Assembly (NCBI RefSeq): GCF_011378715.1
Contig: NZ_WTKU01000006.1
Span: forward strand, 124,001-188,000
Length of the DNA: 64,000 nucleotides
Source: Psychromonas sp. SA13A
GTDB lineage: Bacteria > Pseudomonadota > Gammaproteobacteria > Enterobacterales > Psychromonadaceae
Reading direction: 5' to 3'
The notes under the pieces are model-generated. The model did no database searches, was not told the DNA's origin, and saw nothing but the letters and a program-made list of their open reading frames with translations. Shown here one piece after another: positions 17,880-28,453 of this stretch. The stretch's first letter is position 1. Every line of letters begins with the position of its first letter. Made by a program: the position numbers and the translations under genes.

Positions 17880-19139
17880 TTACTCTTGTAAATGTTTTGT
17901 TAACCATTGTGCAGAGTACTCTAAAGATCTCAAATAAGAGTCAAAAATGGGAGGTTTATCAATAATCTTAGACTCACTGCCATAGCTTGCCCGTGCAATT
18001 AATTTCAAGTCCTGCTCATTACACATAATATCCTGTGAATGGCCAATACTCAGCATCGGCGTATTAATACGTTTGCGTCCCAACAACCCCTGTTTAATTA
18101 ATGAAAAAGGAACACAAAGTTGATATAAACTTGCCACATCGGAATGACTCATTTGCATACGACTAGCAAGGCAATCTAAGGTCATTGGTGGTAATTTTGA
18201 AAAGTTATCAAAGCTATCAAACACACTACCCACAGCTGCGCCAACACTCACCACCGAACGCACTCGTTTCGGCTCTACATAAGCCAAGCGATTTAGTGCA
18301 TTGCCACCCATACGCATTCCCATTAATGCAACACGAGACTGATCCACCCATGGTACATTATCCATATGATGCAATACCGCTTGGTGTAAATTAGAAGTGT
18401 CTTGCTCTAATTTAATATGATTTGAGAAACCAACTCCAGGCATGTCTACCGTTAACATTGCAATGCCGGCAGGTTTTAACTGCTTTTCGAATAAAGGCAA
18501 TAAATCACACTGTAAAGTATCAATACCACCGCTCACAATAACCACTGGGTGAATAGTTTCATCGTGCGGTAAATGTAAATAACAACGCACAGTTTTGCCT
18601 TTAAAGGGAACATCAATCTCTTTAAGCAACGCGTTTTCATCTTGTTCAAAGGCTTTACGATAATTACTAAATGCTAAGGTTTGCGCCTGAATACTGCTTT
18701 CATCTCCCTTAAGGTGAGGGTAACTGGCCACACTATAATATTGAGAAGCGAGATAATAAGCATTTTTAGCTTGTTCTTTTTGACCGTATTGAACAAGCTC
18801 ATTAGCCTGTTTTTGAAATTGCATGGCTTTTTTTGACCATTCATAACTCCAATTACCGGAACGGAATCCGACCACTGTATCTAATAAATCGGGATCACTG
18901 CGCTTATTAGTGGAAGCACTTATTTTGGCGAGCACTTCATAGCAGTCAATAATATCTAATCCCTGCCAAGCCCATTGCAGCAATTTAAGCAGTCGATACC
19001 ACCCCACCTTTTCTTCACCGTCCATGGTTGAGTTATACAATTTTTTATTTTTCTTAGAACCACTATTTGCTATCAAAGTAGAGGTTTCTTGCACATTAAA
19101 CTTTTCAGAAAATAAAACTTCAGATAAATTCTCAGACAT
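17880..19139 (-). CDS. frsA: FrsA-family alpha/beta hydrolase (esterase)
   Basis: This 419-residue alpha/beta-hydrolase-fold protein belongs to the FrsA (YafA) family. The N-terminal helical part (to ~residue 175) contains WYRLLKLLQWAWQGLDIIDC and FRSGNWSYEW. The hydrolase core has HPVVIVSGGIDTLQCDL, a MLTVDMPGVGFS strand and a nucleophile-elbow-like VALMGMRMGGNAL. In that motif Met stands where the usual G-x-S-x-G would have Ser, as in FrsA proteins, which do not show a classical catalytic serine there. Reported roles are esterase activity and a contested link to fermentation/respiration balance. It is next to crl. Confidence 0.9.
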   Translation of the reverse strand: MSENLSEVLFSEKFNVQETSTLIANSGSKKNKKLYNSTMDGEEKVGWYRLLKLLQWAWQGLDIIDCYEVLAKISASTNKRSDPDLLDTVVGFRSGNWSYEWSKKAMQFQKQANELVQYGQKEQAKNAYYLASQYYSVASYPHLKGDESSIQAQTLAFSNYRKAFEQDENALLKEIDVPFKGKTVRCYLHLPHDETIHPVVIVSGGIDTLQCDLLPLFEKQLKPAGIAMLTVDMPGVGFSNHIKLEQDTSNLHQAVLHHMDNVPWVDQSRVALMGMRMGGNALNRLAYVEPKRVRSVVSVGAAVGSVFDSFDNFSKLPPMTLDCLASRMQMSHSDVASLYQLCVPFSLIKQGLLGRKRINTPMLSIGHSQDIMCNEQDLKLIARASYGSESKIIDKPPIFDSYLRSLEYSAQWLTKHLQE

Positions 19140-19447
19140 AAATTTCCCATTAAATAACGGAGTTTAAAATATTTCAATAAACGAGTTAGTAAACTTAATC
19201 TCGAGCTAGTGCTGCATCAACTTATTTGAAAATAGTTCAGAGCAAAAGTTCACGAAAATAATCTCTAATCACACTCAAACAAAGCTTACTGTAATCTGTT
19301 TGTCACCCAATAAAACCGAGTGTAGTGACTTAGAATAACATGTTAAAAATTGCCAACAATGACAAAACACAACAATTAATAGCGTACGATCCATTAAGCT
19401 GATCTCGAATAAGTAAATTCTACTCAGACTTAACAGTCTTGATTTTA

Positions 19448-19473
19448 TATATACCCGTTATCAATCGAGATGC
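19448..19473. repeat. Dispersed repeat copy 2 (TATATACCCGTTA core)
   Basis: This matches the copy at 17363-17388 at 23 of 26 positions in the same orientation. It lies about 310 bp upstream of frsA. Confidence 0.5.
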
Positions 19474-19787
19474 TTTATTCAGTTCTTCTTCGTTTATTCA
19501 TTCATCTATTCATCTACAGCTTGCCATTTACTAAAGGCTGTCAATTTCACGACGATTTAAGAAGATATAACAAATAAATGTTATTTATTATCACACTCAA
19601 AAAATATGACTTCTATTTTAGAGCATTCGTTCTATAACTACAGTGAAGCTATTACACAAAAGATACCAGTTATCATCCACTTAAAATATAGATGTAAGAC
19701 ACTGTTTTAGTTTACTAAAAAACAAATGACAACAACTTATTATGCGAGCCTAAGATTGATAAATATTAATTATAAATCATTGAAGAT

Positions 19788-19807
19788 CAGGTAAAGATCT
19801 TTACCTG
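19788..19807. promoter_or_regulatory. Perfect 20-bp palindrome upstream of a sigma-54 promoter
   Basis: CAGGTAAAGATCTTTACCTG is identical to its reverse complement. It lies 28 bp upstream of the -24 element of the candidate sigma-54 promoter for the diguanylate cyclase gene, where an enhancer-binding protein could act. It could also form a hairpin, but no T-run of terminator quality follows. Confidence 0.6.
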
Positions 19808-19835
19808 TTTGCATCGCCATTGATCAATTAAAAGT

Positions 19836-19851
19836 TGGCATAAATACTGCA
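19836..19851 (+). promoter_or_regulatory. Sigma-54 (RpoN) promoter for the diguanylate cyclase gene
   Basis: TGGCATAAATACTGCA has the invariant GG and GC doublets exactly 10 nt apart and fits TGGCAYR-N4-TTGCW at nearly all positions. The predicted start near 19862 leaves a leader of about 110 nt before the ATG at 19972. Confidence 0.65.
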
Positions 19852-19971
19852 AAGAATTGTTTAAATACTATTCATATAGTAGTAATAAATAAAAGTAGGT
19901 GCTAAAAAGTAACAAAGGTTTCGTTACACACTTAGCAAAATACTAATTGTGACATAGATAAGGAAACTCGC

Positions 19972-20865
19972 ATGGAAACCATACCAAACACAAACCACAG
20001 TACTTTCGAACATACTGCGCCGCTGTTTACTGTATTTTCCAATGAACCTTTACTAAGTATTGAAGATAAACTCTCTAGTTTAGAATCACTGCAACAAAAC
20101 TTAGACTTAAAAGAGATGATGAACAATTTTGCCGCTTTAGTGGCAGACTTTATCCGCCCTTTTAATATTCGTTTTCAATCTGCTCATGGTTTCTTTAGCT
20201 TAGTGCAAATGCAACGTAACAGTTTTAGTAAAAGTTTTAATTTAGGCTCAATGGGGCAATCAACTAGATTAGGTACTATCACTTATCAAAGTGAAGTTGC
20301 ATTAACCTTAGACGAAGATAAATTATTAACCGAACTACACCAATTATTATTGCCCAGTTTAAAGCATGCTCTCAAGTTCTCTGAATTAAATACAATGGTT
20401 TATCAAGATCATTTAACCAGCATTGGTAACCGAGCTTATTATGAAAAATCTATCCAGTATGCCATTGAGCAAAGTAACCGTACTCATCTAGGACTGTCAT
20501 TAATGATATTAGATATTAATGACTTTAAACCTATCAATGACACTTACGGCCACCTCAAGGGTGATCAAGTATTAAAAGAATTTGCACGAATATTAACGCA
20601 GAGTGTGCGAGCTTCGGATATGCCATTTCGTTTAGGTGGGGATGAGTTTGCTATCATATTACAACCCTCTGAAAACTGCTCTATAGCTAAAGTGCATAGG
20701 CGTATCAATCAAGCGATACTTAAAAATACAATTTTAAAAGAGATAGGTTGTACATTTAGCTTAGGACATAGCCATTGGGAAATTGGTATGAGTTCAATTC
20801 AGCTATTTGAATCTGCAGACCAAAATTTATACCATCATAAAGCATCAACAAAAGTGCTGAGATAA
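19972..20865 (+). CDS. Diguanylate cyclase (GGDEF domain)
   Basis: This 297-residue soluble protein has no membrane segment. A C-terminal GGDEF domain (about residues 135-295) has D146HLTSIGNR, the metal-binding DINDFKPINDTYGH and the active-site GGDEF at 222-226. An RASD I-site (213-216) sits five residues before it, so it should make cyclic di-GMP and be product-inhibited. The N-terminal 130 residues look like a small sensor domain that I cannot name. A good ribosome site (AAGGAA) precedes the ATG. It has a sigma-54-type promoter and overlaps the 3' end of convergent tilS by 21 bp. Confidence 0.93.
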   Translation: METIPNTNHSTFEHTAPLFTVFSNEPLLSIEDKLSSLESLQQNLDLKEMMNNFAALVADFIRPFNIRFQSAHGFFSLVQMQRNSFSKSFNLGSMGQSTRLGTITYQSEVALTLDEDKLLTELHQLLLPSLKHALKFSELNTMVYQDHLTSIGNRAYYEKSIQYAIEQSNRTHLGLSLMILDINDFKPINDTYGHLKGDQVLKEFARILTQSVRASDMPFRLGGDEFAIILQPSENCSIAKVHRRINQAILKNTILKEIGCTFSLGHSHWEIGMSSIQLFESADQNLYHHKASTKVLR

Positions 20866-22242
20866 CTGCATTTGTGGCATGTCTTTGATTTGGCATCGCC
20901 ACAACCCTAAGGCTTCCAGTAGTTGACCATCGACAACAATAAAAACCACTTGGTCACGTAACCAAGGCGGCACATGGTATTCGTGTAATAACTTCTTAAT
21001 ACTTCGTTTTTTATCTCGCCCTTCAGGTAAGCAAGTTAACTGAGCATTCAAATGAGATCTCAAGCAGCACTGCACTTTATAACGCTTTGACAGTTCGCTA
21101 TCTACCTGCGAAAAATCAACACTTAAATAACCCGATTGTAACCATAATATAGGCTCACCGGACCACAAGATGGGATATTCAGGGATGTTTAGGGTTTGAT
21201 CAGGCACAATATATAGCTGGCCTTGATAACGACAAATAGCCACCATAGGTAACTGTAATTTCGGTTGTTTATCACTCTGTGCCAGTGCAACTTCATTCCA
21301 TAAAACCATTAATTGCTTGCTACTAGGGTATTGCAAGCCATTACTTTTAAGCCAATAACGTAATATATTATTTCGTCTTGCTTCACTAAATTGCGAGAGT
21401 GCCGCAATAGTTAATGTTTGTTGTGTAAAACGCTCTTCTATACAAAGGTTTAAGTCCTGCTTCGCCACTTCATCTAATAAACTTTGCTGTTCTTGACATA
21501 ACTGAGCAGTTCTCGATGCTGACTGTGCAATAGCAGGCCAACGAGCGCTTAGTAACGGTGAGATTTGTTGGCGTATAAAATTACGATCAAAATCGATATT
21601 TAGGTTACTCTCATCCTCAACCCATTGCAGGTGGTGATGCTGAGCATAATCCATTAATTGCTGTCGAGAAAAGTTTAATAAAGGCCGTAATAAATAACCG
21701 TTAAAAAAAGACTGAAAAAGGCGGATCCCCTGTAACCCTGTACTACCAGATCCTCTTTTTAAAGCTAATAACAATGTTTCAAGTTGATCGTCTTGGTGAT
21801 GACCAGTAACAATCACATCATGAGATTGCATTTTTTCTTGAAAACATTGATAACGCGCATCTCTAGCCAGCGCTTCTAAGCTAGTTCTATTTTTTTTCTG
21901 GATATGGACATGAGAGCAAATTAATTTAACATCCAGCTGTTGGCAATAGGCAGTACAAAAAGCAGCCCAATTTTCAGCATTGTCACTCAAGCCATGATTA
22001 ACATTGTGTGCTAGCACAGTGATATTTTTATGCACAAGCTGATAACGAGATAATAAATGTAACAACACAACGGAATCAACGCCACCACTTAACGCCACTA
22101 CAATACGCGGCTTAAGCGACCCTAAGATAACGTGATCATCACTGTTGTTAATGCTTTTTGCTGAACTAACGGTTAGCGTAGCCAGTAACTCAGTAAAGTG
22201 TTTATCAAAGCTTTTAAATATATCTGCCTGCATTGCTAACAT
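20845..22242 (-). CDS. tilS: tRNA(Ile)-lysidine synthetase
   Basis: This 465-residue enzyme puts lysidine on C34 of the CAU-anticodon tRNA-Ile so that it reads AUA. The N-terminal ATP-pyrophosphatase domain has the PP-loop SGGVDS (residues 52-57), HNVNHGLS and VTGHHQDDQLETLLLALKRGSGSTGL. The C-terminal substrate-binding domains follow (RSIKKLLHEYHVPPWLRDQVVFIV). I chose the ATG at 22240-22242, which overlaps the dnaE stop as TGATG; a TTG one codon earlier is also possible. In many relatives accA lies between dnaE and tilS, but not here. Confidence 0.95.
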   Translation of the reverse strand: MLAMQADIFKSFDKHFTELLATLTVSSAKSINNSDDHVILGSLKPRIVVALSGGVDSVVLLHLLSRYQLVHKNITVLAHNVNHGLSDNAENWAAFCTAYCQQLDVKLICSHVHIQKKNRTSLEALARDARYQCFQEKMQSHDVIVTGHHQDDQLETLLLALKRGSGSTGLQGIRLFQSFFNGYLLRPLLNFSRQQLMDYAQHHHLQWVEDESNLNIDFDRNFIRQQISPLLSARWPAIAQSASRTAQLCQEQQSLLDEVAKQDLNLCIEERFTQQTLTIAALSQFSEARRNNILRYWLKSNGLQYPSSKQLMVLWNEVALAQSDKQPKLQLPMVAICRYQGQLYIVPDQTLNIPEYPILWSGEPILWLQSGYLSVDFSQVDSELSKRYKVQCCLRSHLNAQLTCLPEGRDKKRSIKKLLHEYHVPPWLRDQVVFIVVDGQLLEALGLWRCQIKDMPQMQLSQHFC

Positions 22243-25200
22243 CAACCTTGATCAAAATGCAAAGTCACATTGTCTTCGCCTAACCATCGCCCTAATTCAA
22301 ATAACAGATCGTCACTTGGGGTAATAGACCACTCAATGCCGAGTTCAATTTCAACTTGTGCCTGATGATTTTGGTAGTTAATAAAAACCGGACATAAACC
22401 ACCTGAAGCGGGCGCTAATATTTCATTTAAACGAGATTGAAATTGTGGCAATGATAGCTGTTGCAGAACATTAGAAGTAATTGTTAAACGTAATTTACTG
22501 GCAAAACGTTCACGAGCATGGTCAATACTCATTATTTCACGGGCATTCATTTTCAAGCCGCCATTGAAATAATCCTCACTTACCTGACCTTGTAAAACCA
22601 CAATATTGTCAGTGAACAATAAAGCTTCATGCTGGTCCAGTAAGTCAGCAAAAACCGTCACATCCATACGCGCACTTTTATCATCCAAGGTCAAAATCCC
22701 CATGCGCTTACCCGCTTTGGTGACCATCACACGCATTGCCAACACTAAGCCACAGACACGGCTATTTTGACCTCGACCATTAACCGTTAACGCACCTAGC
22801 TTGACACAGTTAATCGCACGCAGATGTGGTTCATATTGGTTAATGGGATGCCCAGTCAAATACAATCCTAGCGTATCTTTTTCACCTTTCAGCCATTGTT
22901 TTTCAGGCCATTTTTCAACCACAGAAAACTTATGTTCGATTTCATCGTGGTCAGTGGTTAATACGCCAAATAAATCCGATTGTCCCGATGACTCTGCTTT
23001 TTTGTATTGTGATGCAGCAGTCAGTGCATCACTCAAGTTACTCATTAACGCCGCACGATGTGGCCCTAAGTTATCCAATGCACCGGCTAAAATTAGCTTT
23101 TCAATAATACGTTTACCACAACGCTTTAAATCAACCCGTGTACAAAAATCAAATAAATCTTTGAATTTTCCGCCTTCAGTTCTAGCTTCAATAATGGCAT
23201 CAATGGGCCCTTCGCCAACGCCTTTGATCGCCCCTATTCCATAAATAATACGCAGGTCTTTGTCGACGTTAAATTTAAATAAACCTTCATTAACATCCGG
23301 CGGGCACAGAGTTAACCCCATGTTTTGACATTCATCCACTAAGATAACGACTTTATCAGTGTTATCCATATCCGCAGACATTACCGCCGCCATGAAATAG
23401 GATGGATAAAATGTTTTCATCCATAAGGTTTGATAAGACACCAACGCATAAGCTGCAGAATGCGATTTATTAAACCCGTAACCTGCAAACTTTTCTACCA
23501 GGTCAAAGATCTTCATGGCTAGCTCGCCATCAATACCATTTTCAATCGCACCCGATTCAAAAGTCGCACGTTGTTTGGCCATTTCTTCTGGTTTTTTCTT
23601 ACCCATTGCACGACGTAACATATCGGCACCACCAAGCGTATAACCCGATAATACCTGTGCAATTTGCATTACTTGTTCTTGATATAAAATAATACCGTAG
23701 GTCGGTGCAAGGATCTCTTTTAAAGATTCATGCTGCCACTTTTCATCTGGATAGGACACCACCTCTCGGCCATGCTTACGTTCGATAAAGTTATCTACCA
23801 TGCCCGATTGAAGTGGACCCGGACGGAATAATGCCACCAAGGCGATCATATCTTCAAAGCAGTCAGGCTGTAATCGACGGATCAAATCTTTCATTCCGCG
23901 CGACTCTAATTGGAATACTGCAGTAGTTTCATAACGCTTTAACAGCTCGAAACAAGCAGGTTCAGTTAGATCTATTTTTTCAATAAAAATAGGTTCTTCA
24001 CCACGATCATGTTTATGTGCATTGGCCATGTCCAAAGCCCACTGCACAATCGTTAAAGTACGTAATCCTAAAAAGTCGAATTTAACTAAACCGGCTGTTT
24101 CTACATCATTTTTATCGAATTGTGTGACTGGGTTGCGGCCTTCATCATCACAATATAAGGGCGCGAAATCAGTAATAGTGGTCGGTGATATAACAACACC
24201 ACCGGCATGTTTACCTGCATTACGAATGGTACCTTCCAAAGTACGACACATATCAATTAATGCGCGCACATCTTCACTCGCATTATAACGTTCTTGTAAA
24301 CGAGGCTCTTCTTCGAAGGCTTTGCTTAGCGTCATACCTGGTGTTGGTGGCACTAACTTTGAAATACCATCAACAAAACCATAGGCGTGACCTAATACAC
24401 GTCCCACATCGCGAATAACCGCTTTTGCCGCCATGGTTCCAAAGGTAATAATCTGTGATACCGCATCACGCCCATATAACTGTGCAACGTGGTCGATCAC
24501 CTCATCACGTCTATCCATACAAAAGTCGATATCAAAATCGGGCATAGAAACACGTTCGGGATTCAAAAATCGTTCAAACAGTAACTCTAATTCTAATGGG
24601 TCAAGATCAGTGATTTTTAATGCATAAGCCACTAACGATCCGGCACCTGAACCACGGCCAGGTCCAACTGGAATATTATTATCTTTACTCCATTGAATAA
24701 ACTCCATTACGATCAGGAAGTAACCCGGAAAGCCCATTTTGTTAATAACCGACAGCTCTATTTCTAAGCGTTCATCATAGGGTTTTCTTATTTCTGCAAA
24801 ATCTTTACTATTTTTATCAAACAAAAATTCTAAGCGAGCTTCTAAGCCTTCACGAGAAACTTTACAAAAGAACTCATCGATCTCTAAATCACCGGTTGGA
24901 AAGTCGGGCAGGAAGTATTCACCTAAACGTAACGTGACATTGCATCGTTTTGCTATTTCAACACTGTTCTGCAAAGCTTCGGGAATATCAGAAAAGAGTT
25001 CACACATCTCCTCTTCACTTCGTAAGTACTGTTCAGGACTATAATCTTTGGGACGTTTTTCATCACCGAGTGCATACCCTTGATTAATACAAACACGAAT
25101 ATCATGCGCATCAAATAATGAGCGGTCTGCAAATACGACTTCATTAGTCGCAACAACCGGGAGTTGGTATTGAGCAGCCCAATCAATGGCGAGATGTAAA

Positions 25201-25799
25201 TAATTTTCTTCAGCAACACGATTGGTACGAATTAGCTCTAGATAATATCTATTTGGAAAATACGTTTTATAGAATTCAGTGATCTCAACAGCAGCCGCAG
25301 TATTCCCCTTTAAGAGCATTTTTCCTAAGTCACCGTCTTTGGCTCCCGATAGTAAAATAACACCTTGTTGATGTTCGGCTAACCAAGACTGCTCTAATAC
25401 CGCACGTCCTTTAACATGGCCACGTAAATACGCTTTTGAAATAAGCTCAGTAATATTTTTGTAACCAACAGCATCCATCGCTAATGCCGTTAAACGAAAC
25501 TGTTGATCACCTAATAACTCACTTTTAACCCAAAAATCAGCACCCACAATAGGCTTAATACCTGCACCATGTGCCGCGGTATAAAATTTAACTAAGCCAC
25601 AAAAATTAGTTTGATCAGTGATCGCTATGGCCGGCATTTTTAATGCAGCAGTCTTAGCAATTAATGGTTTTATTTTAGTTAAACCATCAACCATTGAAAA
25701 ATCACTGTGCACACGTAAATGCACAAACTTAGGATTGATTAAAGGTGCAGTTGCTTCTACAGGTAATAACTCAGATGCTTCGGTACTCATTTCAGACAT
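22242..25799 (-). CDS. dnaE: DNA polymerase III alpha subunit
   Basis: This 1185-residue replicative polymerase has an N-terminal PHP domain ([15 protein letters not shown], near residue 25). The polymerase palm has catalytic aspartates in [38 protein letters not shown] and [27 protein letters not shown] also mark the family. A helix-hairpin-helix region ([18 protein letters not shown]) and a C-terminal OB-fold ([24 protein letters not shown]) complete the DnaE1 order. The N-terminus is about 20 residues longer than the Escherichia protein. It lies between rnhB (20 bp) and tilS (1-nt overlap). Confidence 0.98.
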   Translation of the reverse strand: MSEMSTEASELLPVEATAPLINPKFVHLRVHSDFSMVDGLTKIKPLIAKTAALKMPAIAITDQTNFCGLVKFYTAAHGAGIKPIVGADFWVKSELLGDQQFRLTALAMDAVGYKNITELISKAYLRGHVKGRAVLEQSWLAEHQQGVILLSGAKDGDLGKMLLKGNTAAAVEITEFYKTYFPNRYYLELIRTNRVAEENYLHLAIDWAAQYQLPVVATNEVVFADRSLFDAHDIRVCINQGYALGDEKRPKDYSPEQYLRSEEEMCELFSDIPEALQNSVEIAKRCNVTLRLGEYFLPDFPTGDLEIDEFFCKVSREGLEARLEFLFDKNSKDFAEIRKPYDERLEIELSVINKMGFPGYFLIVMEFIQWSKDNNIPVGPGRGSGAGSLVAYALKITDLDPLELELLFERFLNPERVSMPDFDIDFCMDRRDEVIDHVAQLYGRDAVSQIITFGTMAAKAVIRDVGRVLGHAYGFVDGISKLVPPTPGMTLSKAFEEEPRLQERYNASEDVRALIDMCRTLEGTIRNAGKHAGGVVISPTTITDFAPLYCDDEGRNPVTQFDKNDVETAGLVKFDFLGLRTLTIVQWALDMANAHKHDRGEEPIFIEKIDLTEPACFELLKRYETTAVFQLESRGMKDLIRRLQPDCFEDMIALVALFRPGPLQSGMVDNFIERKHGREVVSYPDEKWQHESLKEILAPTYGIILYQEQVMQIAQVLSGYTLGGADMLRRAMGKKKPEEMAKQRATFESGAIENGIDGELAMKIFDLVEKFAGYGFNKSHSAAYALVSYQTLWMKTFYPSYFMAAVMSADMDNTDKVVILVDECQNMGLTLCPPDVNEGLFKFNVDKDLRIIYGIGAIKGVGEGPIDAIIEARTEGGKFKDLFDFCTRVDLKRCGKRIIEKLILAGALDNLGPHRAALMSNLSDALTAASQYKKAESSGQSDLFGVLTTDHDEIEHKFSVVEKWPEKQWLKGEKDTLGLYLTGHPINQYEPHLRAINCVKLGALTVNGRGQNSRVCGLVLAMRVMVTKAGKRMGILTLDDKSARMDVTVFADLLDQHEALLFTDNIVVLQGQVSEDYFNGGLKMNAREIMSIDHARERFASKLRLTITSNVLQQLSLPQFQSRLNEILAPASGGLCPVFINYQNHQAQVEIELGIEWSITPSDDLLFELGRWLGEDNVTLHFDQG

Positions 25800-25819
25800 A
25801 ACATTATACTTTCAAGAAC

Positions 25820-26440
25820 CTATTTTGAAGTTAAAGCTAAAATAGCTTTAACAGGTTTAAAACTTTGTCGATATTCAGCAATCACACCGTGCGCTTCTAA
25901 GGCGGCAAAGTGCGCTTTAGTAGGATAACCTTTATGCTGAGCAAAACCATAATTTGGGTAGCGTTTATCTAACTCAACCATTTCTCTATCACGGGTAACT
26001 TTAGCAATAATCGATGCAGCACTGATTTCAGCAACACGTGAATCGCCTTTCACAATCGCTTCACTAGGCATTGCTAATGAAGGACAACGGTTACCATCAA
26101 TAAAAACAAATTCGGGAGTTATTGTTAAACCTTGCACTGCTCGTTGCATGGCTAACATAGTCGCATGCAATATATTTAGCTCATCGATTTCAGCCGGTGA
26201 TGCTCTGCCAATACTCACTGCTAACGCATTAGCATTTATCTGTTCAAATAATGAAGCTAATTTTTTTTCGCTTAATTTCTTTGAATCAGCTAGCCCCGCG
26301 ATTGGCTTGTTAGGATCTAAAATAACAGCCGCAGTGACAACATCCCCTACTAAAGGACCACGCCCAACTTCATCTACTCCAGCAATAAAGGCAACGTCTG
26401 GGTAAATAACGTCTGGATATTGTATCTTTTTAGCAACCAT
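25820..26440 (-). CDS. rnhB: Ribonuclease HII
   Basis: This 206-residue endonuclease cuts RNA in RNA/DNA hybrids, including single ribonucleotides left in DNA. The signature [22 protein letters not shown] (Asp-Glu pair near residue 22) and the further acidic residue in [10 protein letters not shown] are visible, as is [16 protein letters not shown]. The start ATG overlaps the lpxB stop by 1 nt (TAATG), showing translational coupling. Length is normal. Confidence 0.97.
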   Translation of the reverse strand: MVAKKIQYPDVIYPDVAFIAGVDEVGRGPLVGDVVTAAVILDPNKPIAGLADSKKLSEKKLASLFEQINANALAVSIGRASPAEIDELNILHATMLAMQRAVQGLTITPEFVFIDGNRCPSLAMPSEAIVKGDSRVAEISAASIIAKVTRDREMVELDKRYPNYGFAQHKGYPTKAHFAALEAHGVIAEYRQSFKPVKAILALTSK

Positions 26441-27588
26441 TATTTATTATCTCTATTTAATAACTCAACCACTGCATTCGCAGCCTGAGTGTCCGCATCA
26501 CATCGAATAAGTTTATGTAACTCGGTAAAGGTTTCAACCATTGCTTGTCCGTCATGTGCAATTAAACGCTCTAATTCAGCCACTATGTTCTCTACGGTAC
26601 AATCATCTTGACTTAGTTCTTTAACCACTTCCCTATCAGCAATTAAATTGGGTAGTGAAGTATATTTAACTTTTATTAACGCTTTAGCGATCAGGTAAGT
26701 GATTGGTGAGACTTTATAGGCAACCACCATCGGAGCTTTAGCTAACATAGCTTCTAATGCGGCAGTACCAGATGCTAACAACACAGTATCCGCAGACTGT
26801 AAAACAGCACTGGATTGACCATCAATCAGAGTAATAGGAAGTGCTTCTGACAACGCCTCTATTTGCAGTTGGAATTGCTGTTTGCGACGATCATTGACCA
26901 CCGGCACAATAAATCGATAGTCGGGGTATTTTTGATGGATAACTTGTGCCACTTGCAAAAATATAGGGCCAAGCATCTCTACTTCAGCCTTACGACTGCC
27001 CGGTAATAAGGCTAATATTTTTTCATCAGGATGAATATTTAATTGCGCACGTGCGCTTGATTTATCGCGCTGTAACGGCAGTTGATCCGCTAGAGTATGC
27101 CCCACAAATTGGCATGGCACATTAAACTTATCATAAAAGGCTTTTTCAAAAGGTAGAAAAGCCAAAACAAGATCCGTTGCTTTGGCAATTTTATGGATAC
27201 GCCATTGCTTCCAAGCCCACACCGAAGGGCTCACATAATGAATGGTTTTAATGCCCTGCTGTTTAAGTTTTAATTCTACCGTCAAATTAAAGTCAGGTGC
27301 ATCAATGCCTATAAATATATCAGGGGGATTATTGATAAAATGTTCAATAATTGATTTTCGAATACGTAAAATACTGCGTAATTTACCTAATACCTCAACA
27401 AATCCCATTACTGATAAAGCTTCTAAAGGATGCAAAGCCGTGCATCCTTGCGCCATCATTCGAGGGCCGGCAATACCTTCAAAAATAGCATTAGGATATT
27501 GTTTTTTTAGGGCTTTAATTAACCCTTCACCTAAGATATCACCAGATGTTTCACCGGCTATCAATCCAATACGCAATGGTTTAGTCAT
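26440..27588 (-). CDS. lpxB: Lipid-A-disaccharide synthase
   Basis: This 382-residue GT19 glycosyltransferase joins UDP-2,3-diacylglucosamine and lipid X to form the lipid A disaccharide at the inner membrane. [19 protein letters not shown] opens the protein. [39 protein letters not shown] and [17 protein letters not shown] are the family motifs. [23 protein letters not shown] marks the donor site. It follows lpxA after a 76-bp gap with a hairpin, and overlaps rnhB by 1 nt. Confidence 0.97.
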   Translation of the reverse strand: MTKPLRIGLIAGETSGDILGEGLIKALKKQYPNAIFEGIAGPRMMAQGCTALHPLEALSVMGFVEVLGKLRSILRIRKSIIEHFINNPPDIFIGIDAPDFNLTVELKLKQQGIKTIHYVSPSVWAWKQWRIHKIAKATDLVLAFLPFEKAFYDKFNVPCQFVGHTLADQLPLQRDKSSARAQLNIHPDEKILALLPGSRKAEVEMLGPIFLQVAQVIHQKYPDYRFIVPVVNDRRKQQFQLQIEALSEALPITLIDGQSSAVLQSADTVLLASGTAALEAMLAKAPMVVAYKVSPITYLIAKALIKVKYTSLPNLIADREVVKELSQDDCTVENIVAELERLIAHDGQAMVETFTELHKLIRCDADTQAANAVVELLNRDNK

Positions 27589-27614
27589 GATCTACTCTTA
27601 TATAATGAAGTTAA

Positions 27615-27643
27615 AAAAAAAGGCTCCAAAAGAGCCTTTTTTT
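27615..27643 (-). terminator. Terminator-like hairpin between lpxA and lpxB
   Basis: A 12-bp stem (A-run plus GGCTC / GAGCC plus T-run) with a 5-nt loop fills most of the 76-bp gap. It looks like a genuine intrinsic terminator in both directions. If it works, lpxB-rnhB-dnaE-tilS would need read-through or their own promoter. Confidence 0.8.
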
Positions 27644-27664
27644 ACGATATTTTAAGAAAGTGGC

Positions 27665-28453
27665 TTATCTAACAATACCGCGATTTTCATCTGAAATGAA
27701 ATCTAAAAGCGTTTTTAATTCTGGGCAATCTGCAGCATTTTCTGCTATTTCAGCTTTGGCTTGTGCTAACGTATTACCGTTACGGCATATTGATTTATAA
27801 GCGCGTTTAATTTGCATAATTGTCGCACTACTAAAACCATGACGCTTTAAGCCAACGGAATTAATTCCTTGAGCTTGAACGTAATTACCCGATGCCATAA
27901 AGTAAGGCGGAATATCTTTATTAACTGCAGAACAACCACCAATCATTGCATACTCACCCACTCGAGTGAATTGATGCAAGGCCGTTAAACCGCCGATAAT
28001 CACATTATTAGACAGTTTACTGTGCCCAGCTAAAGTTGCGTTATTTGACAGGATAATATTGTTGCCCAGTATACAGTCATGTGCGACATGTACATACGCC
28101 ATTAATAAACAATTATTACCAATCTTAGTTAAGCTTTCATCTTGCGCTGTGCCACGATGAATAGTACAGCTTTCTCGGAAAACATTATTATCACCGATTT
28201 CAAGATAGGTAACTTCGCCATTATATTTTAAATCTTGGCAATCCTCACCGACCGAAGCAAATTGGTAAATTTTATTATTTTTACCCATTTTAGTGTGGCC
28301 TTTAACCACAACATGCGGACCGACCCAGCAATCATCACCAATTTCAACATTATCGCCGATGATGCTATAGGGACCGACCTCTACGTTTTTGCCAATAATT
28401 GCATTTTCATGAACTATCGCTGTTGGGTGAATTTTTGCTGTAGAATCAATCAT
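27665..28453 (-). CDS. lpxA: UDP-N-acetylglucosamine O-acyltransferase
   Basis: This 262-residue left-handed beta-helix acyltransferase carries out the first step of lipid A synthesis, using acyl-ACP. Hexapeptide repeats run through residues 1-185 (for example [20 protein letters not shown]). The catalytic histidine is in AYVHVAHDCILG, followed by a C-terminal helical part. The frame is open 13 codons further upstream. The ATG at 28451-28453 ([16 protein letters not shown]) matches the family start and overlaps the fabZ stop by one base (TAATG), so I use it. Confidence 0.96.
   Translation of the reverse strand: MIDSTAKIHPTAIVHENAIIGKNVEVGPYSIIGDNVEIGDDCWVGPHVVVKGHTKMGKNNKIYQFASVGEDCQDLKYNGEVTYLEIGDNNVFRESCTIHRGTAQDESLTKIGNNCLLMAYVHVAHDCILGNNIILSNNATLAGHSKLSNNVIIGGLTALHQFTRVGEYAMIGGCSAVNKDIPPYFMASGNYVQAQGINSVGLKRHGFSSATIMQIKRAYKSICRNGNTLAQAKAEIAENAADCPELKTLLDFISDENRGIVR

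Larger units (their letters stand above)
19140..19971. other. 832-bp spacer between frsA and the diguanylate cyclase gene
   Basis: There is no convincing gene. It holds, from left to right, the frsA upstream region, a dispersed repeat copy (19448-19473), a perfect 20-bp palindrome (19788-19807) and a sigma-54 promoter candidate (19836-19851). Confidence 0.6.

Noticed and set aside
22801-23244. 147-codon ORF opposite dnaE
   Set aside because: Antisense shadow; dnaE motifs cover the region.
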